A DNA stretch of 64,000 nt from Ochrobactrum sp. BTU1 (lineage in GTDB: Bacteria; Pseudomonadota; Alphaproteobacteria; Rhizobiales; Rhizobiaceae): NCBI GenBank assembly GCA_018798825.1, contig CP076355.1:1-64000 (forward strand), given 5' to 3'. The position numbers were made by a program, and so were the translations under genes. Positions 54,497-62,780 of the stretch are shown piece by piece. The notes below the pieces were generated by a model. It was not told where the DNA came from and searched no databases. It saw only the letters and a program-made list of their open reading frames with translations. Every line of letters begins with the position of its first letter. Position 1 is the stretch's first letter.

Positions 54497-55105
54497 CCGT
54501 TGCCAGAAAAAGGGCCAGAAATGGGTCAGCAATGCGACATGCAATCGGGCAGGGGTTTGCTTGTTTAGCTTAAGTGTTGGTTTTCCTTAGGTGCTCATCT
54601 CAAAGACCGGTTTCCACATTTCCATGACATCCCTTTGCGAAACGCTTTTTGCGGCCGTCACCATCTTGAAGAGGGCAGGCCGCGCCCCAGCTCATTCGCG
54701 GGCCTTCAGACCGCAATAGCGATTGATACAAAGTTGGCCAAATGCAAATCTCCACAACATGTCACTATCAAATAAGGAAATGTTTATGTGATCATATGCA
54801 TTCAATCGACGGAATGCCTGAGCCGATGCATGAGGGGAAGCGAACAACCATCCAGAACTCGAATTAAGAGAATTCGAATAAAAACATATAATTAGCGCAC
54901 CAGGGCAAACTTCGTGAGCACCTGCAATCTCAATTGATATAGCTCTATGACGGGACTCATGCTAACGGTGCAACTTATGGGTTGGTACGTGGTCGGATAT
55001 CTGAGCTAGATCTCTGATTTTGTTGTTTAAAGAAGAGATGAGTTAGCCGAATCCTCAACGGTGATTATTCGCGTTCTCGCCTTGAGGGGGGCAGGATATA
55101 TTTCT
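54497..55105. other. Intergenic region before wbkD, no gene seen
   Basis: This 600-base stretch has many stops in all frames. A small perfect hairpin TCGAATT-AAGAG-AATTCGA is at 54859-54877, followed by ATAAAAACAT, and the rightmost 200 bases are A/T-rich. It may hold the wbkD promoter. No RNA gene was recognised. Confidence 0.4.
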
Positions 55106-56974
55106 ATGAGTTTCAAATATCCATGGCAGAGACTGGCATTATTGCCGCGCTTTGGTAAGCAGATCATACTTCTGCTGAGCGACTCTGTATTGCTTTTGGT
55201 CAGCGCCTATCTCGCCTTTGTAATGCGCATTGGTTTTGTTTTTGTCCCAACGCCAACGCAGATTTTCTTGATCGCTATTGCCCCAGCTCTCGCAATTCCC
55301 GTGTTCATTCGCTTCGGGCTCTATCGAGCGATCATAAGATATTTGGCCGAGCGCGCCATTTGGCCGATTTTTCAGGCAACTGCCATTGCAGCACTTTTCT
55401 GGGTTGCACTGGTGTTTTTGATGGAATCCTACGGCGGTTCCGGCCTGCCGCGCTCAGTGCCGCTTCTTTACTGGCTGCTTAGCACCGTCCTTATCTCAGC
55501 CAGTCGATTTGGAGCCAAATGGCTGCTGCGCAGCGCTGAGTCCAATAAGAACTATACAAGCACTGCCCTGATAATCGGCGTGGGCGAACCCGGACGTCAG
55601 CTGGCGACAGCACTCAGAAGCCATAGTGATACACATGTCATTGGCTTCGTTGATCCTTCCGGCAGGCTCGCCGGCATGGATATCGTAGGACTTCGTGTCT
55701 ATGACATTGCGTCGATCCCTCGTTTGATTGAGAACCTAGGCGTCAGTCAGGTCGTCATATCTGAGCCAGAGATCGATCAAAAACAACGTCAGGAACTTGC
55801 GCGCCTCCTGGGGCGACTTCCGGTCAGTACTCGTATTCTTCCGCCAATAGCTGATTTAACGGCGGGAAAATACCTCGTTAGTGCTCTGCGTCACGTCGAA
55901 ATCGACGACTTGCTTGGCCGTTCGCCCGTTCCACCCGATGTCAATCTTCTGCGTGAGGTCGTCGAAGGCCGTCGCATCATGGTCACAGGAGCGGGCGGGT
56001 CAATTGGAAGCCAGCTTTGCCGAACCATCGCGCAATGGAATCCAAGCTGTATCGTGCTTTTTGAATCAAGCGAATTTGCCTTGTATCAAATCGAGCGGCA
56101 GTTGCGCCAGATCGCTCAATGCGATGTCATTCCGGTCCTCGGCACCGTCGCAAACCAGCATTGCATCGAAAATTCTATCCGCGCTCATTGCGTCGATACG
56201 GTCTATCATTGTGCGGCATATAAGCATGTGCCGCTGGTGGAAAAGAACGCGCTGGTTGGCGTTTATAACAATGTGTTCGGAACGTTGAACGTGGCTGCAG
56301 CAGCTTTCGAGACAGATGTCGAGCGCATGGTGCTTATATCTTCAGATAAGGCCGTGCGCCCAACCAACGTGATGGGTGCCACCAAACGATGGGCTGAGCT
56401 GGTCGTCTATTATTATGGAACGCTTGCTGAAAAAGCTGGGCGCGATAAGACGTTCTATTCTGTTCGCTTCGGCAATGTTCTGGGTTCCAACGGCTCAGTT
56501 GTGCCGCTTTTCCGCGAACAGATCGCCAATGGCGGCCCGGTGACGCTCACGCACGAGGACATGACGCGCTATTTCATGTCTATCAAAGAAGCTGCCGAGC
56601 TCATCGTTCAGTCCGGAGCGATTGCCCAATCAGGCGATACCGTGCTTCTTGAGATGGGCGATCCAGTGAAGGTGCGCGATCTTGCAGAAAATATGATTCT
56701 GCTGGCAGGTCTTACTGTGCGCAGTGCTGATAATCCGGATGGCGATATCGCGATTGAAGTCACGGGCATTCGTGAGGGTGAGAAGATGTACGAAGAACTC
56801 TTCTACGATCCTTCTCATGCTCAGACCACACAACATCCAAAGATCATGCGTGCGCCAAAAGGGCAGAAAGTGGCCGTCGACGTTCCAAAAAGCCTCGATG
56901 CTCTAAGGGCCTCGATGGAGACTGAGGATGAGGCTGCGGTGCGTAAAGTGCTGTTCGACGTCATAACTTTGTAA
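55106..56974 (+). CDS. wbkD: WbkD-like membrane nucleotide-sugar epimerase/dehydratase
   Basis: A 622-residue protein of the WbpM/PglF/CapD family. Four N-terminal transmembrane helices are followed by a CoA-binding-like Rossmann domain (IIGVGEPGRQLATAL) and an SDR domain with VTGAGGSIGSQLCR near residue 292 and SSDKAVRPTNVMGATKR near 411. The latter gives the Ser-Met-Lys triad of UDP-HexNAc 4,6-dehydratases. It would make a 4-keto-6-deoxy amino sugar for O-polysaccharide. ATG 55106 follows AGGA; the frame extends to 55061. Its end overlaps the convergent wbkF by 14 bases, as I recall for the Brucella wbk locus. Confidence 0.88.
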   Translation: MSFKYPWQRLALLPRFGKQIILLLSDSVLLLVSAYLAFVMRIGFVFVPTPTQIFLIAIAPALAIPVFIRFGLYRAIIRYLAERAIWPIFQATAIAALFWVALVFLMESYGGSGLPRSVPLLYWLLSTVLISASRFGAKWLLRSAESNKNYTSTALIIGVGEPGRQLATALRSHSDTHVIGFVDPSGRLAGMDIVGLRVYDIASIPRLIENLGVSQVVISEPEIDQKQRQELARLLGRLPVSTRILPPIADLTAGKYLVSALRHVEIDDLLGRSPVPPDVNLLREVVEGRRIMVTGAGGSIGSQLCRTIAQWNPSCIVLFESSEFALYQIERQLRQIAQCDVIPVLGTVANQHCIENSIRAHCVDTVYHCAAYKHVPLVEKNALVGVYNNVFGTLNVAAAAFETDVERMVLISSDKAVRPTNVMGATKRWAELVVYYYGTLAEKAGRDKTFYSVRFGNVLGSNGSVVPLFREQIANGGPVTLTHEDMTRYFMSIKEAAELIVQSGAIAQSGDTVLLEMGDPVKVRDLAENMILLAGLTVRSADNPDGDIAIEVTGIREGEKMYEELFYDPSHAQTTQHPKIMRAPKGQKVAVDVPKSLDALRASMETEDEAAVRKVLFDVITL

Positions 56975-57968
56975 ATCGGCCGCGGAAATCAAGCAGCAGC
57001 AACAGAACGGCTATCACCGCGACAAGTAGAAATATAATCTGTGCAGCGAAATGGTCGAAAACCAAGATCGCGGCCGCACAAGCTATCAGGACGACGTTGA
57101 GGAGCGCGACGTGGCCGACAACGTTTAGCACGCTTCGACCAGAACGCTTTGCAACTTGATAGGCATGTTTTGAATGTGCTTTGAGAACATTTTCGCCCGC
57201 GAGCGCTCTTAGAATGATCGTCGTGCCAGCATCCAACACATAGTAGAGTGGCGGAATAAGTGCCACAACGAGATGTGTTTCGCGTGCCAATAACAACAGA
57301 ACCGTGCCAGCGATCAGGCCGAGTGGAAAGCTACCGGAATCGCCGAGAAAAATACTTGCCGGAGGACGATTAAAAAACGCGAACCCAAAAAGCCCGCCTG
57401 CTGCAATAGCAGCGATTGTACCGCTTTCAATGCCTGACAGGTGAAACGCTGTAAGGAGCGCAATACCCGCAAGAGGCACGCCGATGCCAGCGACGGTCAT
57501 CCAGTCCAAACCGTCCATGAAGTTGGTAACATTGATGGCGGCGACCAGCGACGTGACGACCAACGTAATTTCCAACCAATGCGGTAAAAAATCAGGAAGC
57601 AGCCGGAAGTCTGGCCCCAAACCATATGCAACCAGGCAAGCTGCAACGAATTGCGACCCAAACCGCGTTGAAACAGAAAGATCAAAACGGTCGTCCAGCC
57701 CACCAATGATCCAAAGCAATAAGCACGCGCCACAGAGACATAGGACGAGATCGATGGTCAGTCCGAGGTCGGTTGCAAATATCAAAAGTGAGATCAGGAT
57801 TGCGGGTATAAAAGCGAGGCCGCCAATCTGACGTGCGGCTATACTATGGTTTGAACGTGCATTGAATCCGGCGGCGAGAAAACTCGAAGGCAGGATTTTT
57901 GACAGAATGTAAAGGCCGGCACCACAAAGAATGGCGCTTGCAAGAAAGGAGACGAGCAGCAGGATCAT
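56961..57968 (-). CDS. wbkF: WbkF-like undecaprenyl-phosphate sugar-phosphate transferase
   Basis: A 335-residue MraY/WecA-type membrane enzyme with about ten helices. Motifs visible are GGLDDRFDL near residue 90, NVTNFMDGLDW near 146, FLGDSGSFPLG near 210 and the C-terminal HSKHAYQ. It transfers a sugar phosphate to the lipid carrier and starts O-polysaccharide synthesis. ATG 57968 is chosen; a TTG at 57980 is also open and neither has a clear ribosome site. Confidence 0.88.
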   Translation of the reverse strand: MILLLVSFLASAILCGAGLYILSKILPSSFLAAGFNARSNHSIAARQIGGLAFIPAILISLLIFATDLGLTIDLVLCLCGACLLLWIIGGLDDRFDLSVSTRFGSQFVAACLVAYGLGPDFRLLPDFLPHWLEITLVVTSLVAAINVTNFMDGLDWMTVAGIGVPLAGIALLTAFHLSGIESGTIAAIAAGGLFGFAFFNRPPASIFLGDSGSFPLGLIAGTVLLLLARETHLVVALIPPLYYVLDAGTTIILRALAGENVLKAHSKHAYQVAKRSGRSVLNVVGHVALLNVVLIACAAAILVFDHFAAQIIFLLVAVIAVLLLLLDFRGRFTKL

Positions 57969-58185
57969 CGTGACGACCAATCAATGTGAAATTCGTTCAT
58001 TCGAATACCAGCTTTCCCGCTTGGCGCAAATCCTGTGTCACTATGAATAGCGCTGCATTTTGGGCTTTTTTCCCAGAACTTGCGGAGCTTGTTGTTAAGC
58101 TTGAGGAAATTCATCAATAGGAGATTGCACTGCGCGCGAGGAGCAGCTATAAGCCCGCGCAATCGATCACTTTGATCCGATTTGT

Positions 58186-58260
58186 TGGGGCGTAGCCAAG
58201 CGGTAAGGCACCGGTTTTTGGTACCGGCATTCCCTGGTTCGAATCCAGGCGCCCCAGCCA
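58186..58260 (+). tRNA. tRNA-Gln (anticodon TTG)
   Basis: A full cloverleaf reads from the 7-bp acceptor stem TGGGGCG/CGCCCCA. The D-arm is followed by an anticodon stem CCGGT/ACCGG with loop TTTTGGT (anticodon TTG), the T-loop GGTTCGAATCC, and an encoded CCA end. It lies at the left border of the A/T-richer polysaccharide genes. Confidence 0.96.
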
Positions 58261-58765
58261 TCAATCAAGAGAAAATTCAAAATCTTGTTGATCTTACGTA
58301 ATTATTCTTAAGGCCGTAGGCCATTTCCGCGCATCTAGCCGCGGGGAGTAGAGGCGTCCTTTACGGAAATTGCGCGCTTGAAGTTCGGAAAACCACGGCT
58401 CGCGCGTATTCTGTCTTTACAGGGTACCTGGAACCACGGGCCTTGTGCTGACGGCAGCCGAACGGTTTTCTCTAAACGGTGGGCCTCTGCAGGTCCTGGG
58501 TTGCCTATCCCACTCGACTTGATGATCATATAATCTGTTTCAATTGACCGAAGGAATTTTCTGAAGGTAACCTGCAAGGGCTCTTCACGCGTTTTTTTGT
58601 AAATGCGCAGCGCATCGCTCCCGCAAATATTTGTAATTATCTCCGTGCGTTCAACACACTGTTCTGCCGTGTTGATCGCTAAAATCGTCCTTTAATGTCC
58701 GCATCCGATAAAATATACATAGACAATATTATATCCGCCGCAAACATCACCGCCAAAGGTACGCA
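58261..58765. other. Region between tRNA-Gln and the polysaccharide genes, no confident gene
   Basis: About 500 bases with no convincing gene. An 80-codon frame on the minus strand (58335-58577) has no ribosome site or recognised family. Composition changes here from G/C-rich to A/T-rich toward 58700. A tRNA flank of this kind is a common integration site, but no integrase or repeated tRNA end is seen. Confidence 0.4.
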
Positions 58766-59311
58766 ATGGATAACCTGCTGAACATAACTCTTGACGCAGC
58801 GCAACAGGATCAAAGAACTGTTGATGAGGATCGCCGCAGCATAGCGCCTCTCCTCGAGGGAATGTCTTTCTATGAAAGCATTCGTCATAATGACGACCGG
58901 GGTAGCGTAACTGAAATATATGACCCACGCTGGAATTGGCATCCCGATCCGATGGTTTTTTCCTACATGTTCACGATACGTCCAGGCAAGGTAAAGGGCT
59001 GGGGACTACATAAAGAGCATGAAGACAGATACTTTGTATTAAGCGGAGAGTTAGAACTAGTTTTGTTCGATCCAAGACCTGAATCGAGCACGTATAATAA
59101 AATTTGCAAAGTATATTTGTCTGGAAGCCAGCCAAGGCTTATAAATGTTCCAAAATTTGTTTGGCACGCAGATCATAATATTGGTACGTCTGAATTGATA
59201 GTGCTCAATTTTCCAACGATTCAATATGATCATTCCAAACCGGATAAATATCGACTTCCTCTGGACACGGATTTGATACCCTATGACTTCGGAGCCGCAA
59301 AAGGATGGTAA
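58766..59311 (+). CDS. RmlC-like cupin (dTDP-4-keto-sugar epimerase/isomerase family)
   Basis: A 181-residue cupin. DDRGSVTEIYDPRW near residue 43, then VKGWGLHKEHEDRYFVLSGELELVLFD near 75 and FVWHADHN near 130 match the dTDP-4-dehydrorhamnose 3,5-epimerase family. The His in GLHKEHED is the usual catalytic position. It probably shapes a deoxysugar for the O-polysaccharide. AAAGG lies upstream of the ATG. It overlaps the next gene by seven bases. Confidence 0.82.
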   Translation: MDNLLNITLDAAQQDQRTVDEDRRSIAPLLEGMSFYESIRHNDDRGSVTEIYDPRWNWHPDPMVFSYMFTIRPGKVKGWGLHKEHEDRYFVLSGELELVLFDPRPESSTYNKICKVYLSGSQPRLINVPKFVWHADHNIGTSELIVLNFPTIQYDHSKPDKYRLPLDTDLIPYDFGAAKGW

Positions 59312-60426
59312 GCGATCCGCTGTTTTCGATATTGCTTCCTACCCATAGCCGGATCGATGTGATTGGGCATGCGGTACAGTCAGTCCTAAATCAGACAGTT
59401 AAGGATTTCGAGCTCCTTGTTGTTGGAGACGGCTGCCCCTCGGAAACGGCCGCTGTTTTGCAGGGGTTTAATGATCCTCGAATTCGCTTCTTTGATCTGC
59501 CGAAGGCGCCTTATTTTGGCTATGCAAATCGTAACATTGCGTTGAAGCAATCGCGGGGTAAATTCATAGCCTTCATGGCGGACGACGACCTGGTTTTGCC
59601 GGATCATCTCGAGGTTTTAGAGAATGCATTAAACGGCGGCAGTGCGCTTGCGTATTCGCAGGCCGTTTGGATTTCAACTGATGGAATTGCGGCGCCGTTT
59701 CTGACAAATCTTGAATTCGCTGATGAGTGTGAAGTTTTCATGCTGCATCAAAACTCGATACCAGCCAGCTGCTTTGCTTATCGGGCGGACGCGTTGTCGC
59801 GAAGGGATGCTTGGCCAGAAGATGTTTCTTCAGCCGCCGATTGGCGCCTATGGCACGAAATCATTCAGAAGAATCCAGATAACCCGTTAGTTTATTGCCC
59901 AGTGCCAACGGTTCTTCATTTTTCTGCTCGCTGGAAGCAGTCGCGGAACTCCGGCATGCCTCAGCTCGCCAATTTTCTTGAGATCGCAGACAATGCGGAC
60001 TGGTGGCCCGAAACGCTCAAGCCGACCATACCTGCGTCAATGAGTGAACAGAGCGTGTTCGCGTCCAAGCTGCTTGAGGAACCAGTCGTTTGGCCTGCGA
60101 AACTGCGACGTGCCACAACGGATACAGTGAATAGGATTGCCTGGGATCGCATTAAAGTTTTGGGTGACGATGCGAGGAAGATAGAAAAGCTATCGGAAGA
60201 CTTACGCGTGCTGACCGAGTCAAACAGTGCACTAGCTGAATCAAATCGGGTACTTTCAGAGCAACTAAATGCTCAAAGGGCAGAAAATGCGACCGGTTTA
60301 GTGGCATTGGCAAAGTCGCGTCAAGACACAATGGAATACAAAGAGGAGATAGACCAACTGCGTAATTCAACTTGTTGGAGACTTACGAAGCCACTGCGAA
60401 ATGTTGTTGAGTTTCTTCGGCAATAA
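59305..60426 (+). CDS. GT2 glycosyltransferase with C-terminal coiled coil
   Basis: A 373-residue protein. The N-terminal GT-A domain shows FSILLPTHSRIDVIGHAVQSV, QTVKDFELLVVGDG and the metal motif MADDDLVLPDHL. It is followed by a helical part with heptads (about 285-355) and the ending STCWRLTKPLRNVVEFL, seen at the tail of many O-antigen glycosyltransferases. It probably adds one sugar to the O-polysaccharide; donor and linkage are unknown. The ATG overlaps the preceding stop. Confidence 0.87.
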   Translation: MVSDPLFSILLPTHSRIDVIGHAVQSVLNQTVKDFELLVVGDGCPSETAAVLQGFNDPRIRFFDLPKAPYFGYANRNIALKQSRGKFIAFMADDDLVLPDHLEVLENALNGGSALAYSQAVWISTDGIAAPFLTNLEFADECEVFMLHQNSIPASCFAYRADALSRRDAWPEDVSSAADWRLWHEIIQKNPDNPLVYCPVPTVLHFSARWKQSRNSGMPQLANFLEIADNADWWPETLKPTIPASMSEQSVFASKLLEEPVVWPAKLRRATTDTVNRIAWDRIKVLGDDARKIEKLSEDLRVLTESNSALAESNRVLSEQLNAQRAENATGLVALAKSRQDTMEYKEEIDQLRNSTCWRLTKPLRNVVEFLRQ

Positions 60427-60990
60427 TTGATCTACGAGAGGATAACCCCATAAGGTGCACAGTGGCTTCTATAAGGCCGAGGGCGACAGATTCTTCAAAA
60501 TACTTTCGATTGCGTGAATATCGCCAGGCATGCAACAAGACGGCAGGACTGGTCAGGAGTCAGTAAGGGACGCTGGGCGCTGACCGATGTGCGTACCAGC
60601 GGCAAACTTTAAAAAATTGTCGACCAGCGAGAAGACAAGGGGATTGTATGTCCTGACGCTGAGCGAATTTTCCTATGATGAGGGCGTTAACTCTAGTTTG
60701 ATCACCGTTGACCTTTCTCAATGCGCCCTGATTTCTATCTCGAGCTCTGTCATTCTCGAGCTGCTGACCAACAGACTCGTGTTAAGGATTGAGGCAGCTT
60801 GCAATATGATTTTGGTCAATTGCTGCGTGGTTTGGAAAGAATACAGAGTGAGCCCCTCAAAAGGGCCTTATTCAAAGATAATGACGCAGTTGACTTAACC
60901 GCGCTAGTTCTTCAATTACGCTATAACGCGTTCTAATAAATTCGAGAAAATGGCAGTAGTGACAAAAAAAAGATTGGCCCAGATAAAATC
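60427..60990. other. Non-coding or decayed stretch between GT2 and wzm
   Basis: Some 560 bases hold only a weak 103-codon frame (60587-60898, starting MCVPAANFKKL) without ribosome site, family or codon bias like its neighbours. It may be a gene remnant or the promoter region of wzm-wzt. No repeat ends or transposase motif were seen. Confidence 0.35.
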
Positions 60991-61842
60991 ATGAGTACCG
61001 AAGTTTCGACAGCGCATGTCACCCACGAGGCCGTAATCGCCGAGCCGACAAAGGGAGCGAAGGTTGCTCTTCGCGACATCTGTGAAGCTCTATCGAAATA
61101 TCGCTTGGCCCTGATATTCGGCTGGCAGGATGTTGCTCAACGATATCGCCGCTCACGCGTAGGTGCATTTTGGCTGACTTTGAATATGGCCGTATTCATT
61201 GGGGCGCTTGGACTGATCTTCGGAACGCTTTTTCAAAGTGAGATGCGTGAATTTCTGCCGTATCTTTGCGCTGGCGTGATTACGTGGGGCTTCATCTCTA
61301 CCTGTCTAAGCGAGGGATGCACAACTTTTACCTCGTCAGATGGTATCATCCTCCAGGTTCGGATGCCTCTTTTTACCCATATTTTGAGAACTTTATGGAG
61401 AAATGTGATAATATTCGCTCACAATATCGTAATATTCCCAGCTTTGCTCTTAATACTCGGTAAAATGATTAGTTTTAACGCACTTTGGGCTGTTCCAGGA
61501 TTTATTATTTTATGCTTGAATATGTCTTGGATGATGCTGATTCTAGCGGTGCTTTGTGCTAGATTTCGCGACATGACTCAAGTAGTTGTTAATGTTTTGC
61601 AAGTATTGTTTTACGCGACTCCTATCATGTGGATGGTGAAAATATTACCCGATCATGTTTCTCGAGCATTCATCGAGTTTAACCCGTTTTATCATTTCAT
61701 TGAACTTGTAAGAGCCCCGCTCTTCGGGGCGCCACCTTCAATGCTTGATTGGACGGTCGGGTTAACATGCGCGATGATTGGCTGGATCTTAGCAGTCGTT
61801 TTCTTCGGACGGTATCGTTGGCGCGTAGCGTATTGGTTATAG
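60991..61842 (+). CDS. wzm: Wzm, O-polysaccharide ABC exporter permease
   Basis: A 283-residue ABC-2 type permease with six helices. The N-terminal RYRRSRVGAFWLTLNMAVFIG near residue 51 and the C-terminal FNPFYHFIELVRAPLFG near 230 are typical of Wzm/KpsM/TagG exporters. With Wzt it moves undecaprenol-linked O-polysaccharide to the periplasm. wzt follows after three bases. Confidence 0.92.
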   Translation: MSTEVSTAHVTHEAVIAEPTKGAKVALRDICEALSKYRLALIFGWQDVAQRYRRSRVGAFWLTLNMAVFIGALGLIFGTLFQSEMREFLPYLCAGVITWGFISTCLSEGCTTFTSSDGIILQVRMPLFTHILRTLWRNVIIFAHNIVIFPALLLILGKMISFNALWAVPGFIILCLNMSWMMLILAVLCARFRDMTQVVVNVLQVLFYATPIMWMVKILPDHVSRAFIEFNPFYHFIELVRAPLFGAPPSMLDWTVGLTCAMIGWILAVVFFGRYRWRVAYWL

Positions 61843-61845
61843 AAA

Positions 61846-62589
61846 ATGAGTTTAATTCAACTTCAAAATGTAAGCGTCGAATTTCCAATCTATAATTCGA
61901 CAAGTCGATCCCTTAAAAATAGGGTCCTTAGCATAGCGACTGGTGGGAAAATAGAGAGGCGCAGCGACCGGCTCGTAATCGTTCGAGGCCTGGACAACGT
62001 TACTATGACTTTCAGAGACGGCGATCGAGTCGGATTGATCGGTCATAATGGATCTGGGAAAACTACGCTTCTTCGTGTCCTATCAGGTATTTATACGCCA
62101 ACACACGGAAGTTCGGTGATCAACGGCAATTGCGTTTCATTGATTAATATCAATCTTGGCATCGACCCAGATGCGACCGGCAAGGAAAACATTCGTCTGA
62201 GATCCGCCATGATGGGTATGCCGACTGAGGAAATTGCTGAGAAGTTCGATCAGATTGCTGAGTTTTCCGGCCTAGGTGAGTTTTTGGACGTTCCGTTTCG
62301 CACTTACTCATCTGGGATGCAGTTAAGATTGGCATTTGCGACTTCGACCGCTGTCCGGCCTGAAATCTTAATCATGGATGAGTGGCTTTCAACCGGTGAC
62401 GAAGACTTCAAAGAGAGAGCGAATGCACGAATGCGCGAGCTTGTGGACTCCACAAAGATACTCGTTCTGGCGAGCCACTCGAAGGATTTGATGAAAAAGA
62501 ACTGCAATAGAATAATATGGCTTGAACACGGAAAAGTTAAAATGGACGGCTCGCCTGATGAGGTCCTTGCGACTTACTTCGGAGAATGA
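61846..62589 (+). CDS. wzt: Wzt, O-polysaccharide ABC exporter ATPase (short form)
   Basis: A 247-residue ATPase with Walker A GHNGSGKTT near residue 67, the exporter-type signature YSSGMQLRLAFA, and Walker B EILIMDEWLSTGD. It lacks the C-terminal carbohydrate-binding domain found in the E. coli O8/O9a Wzt, so export is probably not gated by chain-terminus recognition. The size agrees with the Brucella Wzt as I recall it. Confidence 0.92.
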   Translation: MSLIQLQNVSVEFPIYNSTSRSLKNRVLSIATGGKIERRSDRLVIVRGLDNVTMTFRDGDRVGLIGHNGSGKTTLLRVLSGIYTPTHGSSVINGNCVSLININLGIDPDATGKENIRLRSAMMGMPTEEIAEKFDQIAEFSGLGEFLDVPFRTYSSGMQLRLAFATSTAVRPEILIMDEWLSTGDEDFKERANARMRELVDSTKILVLASHSKDLMKKNCNRIIWLEHGKVKMDGSPDEVLATYFGE

Positions 62590-62780
62590 TGAGACGCTGC
62601 CTAAACCTCTAACACGGAAAAAATTTATGCGATAAAGCGGATATTTTTGGGGCGTTTGTTCAAAGCAAGCTAATTCGTTTGGCCTCGAAGTCAGGAGGTC
62701 AAAGCTTATAGGCGAGGCGCCGGCAACCACCAAAGTTTGCGGCGTACGATTTTTCGTTACCATTTCAGGATGAATTCATA

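Noticed and set aside
58335..58577. 80-codon frame on the minus strand after tRNA-Gln
   Set aside because: No ribosome site, no recognised family and no conserved neighbour; kept only as part of the gene-free stretch.
58679..58942. 87-codon minus-strand frame with hydrophobic segments
   Set aside because: It is antisense to the start of the RmlC-like gene, which has clear family motifs.
60587..60898. 103-codon frame between GT2 and wzm
   Set aside because: Start lacks a ribosome site and the protein shows no domain, signal peptide or expected codon bias.
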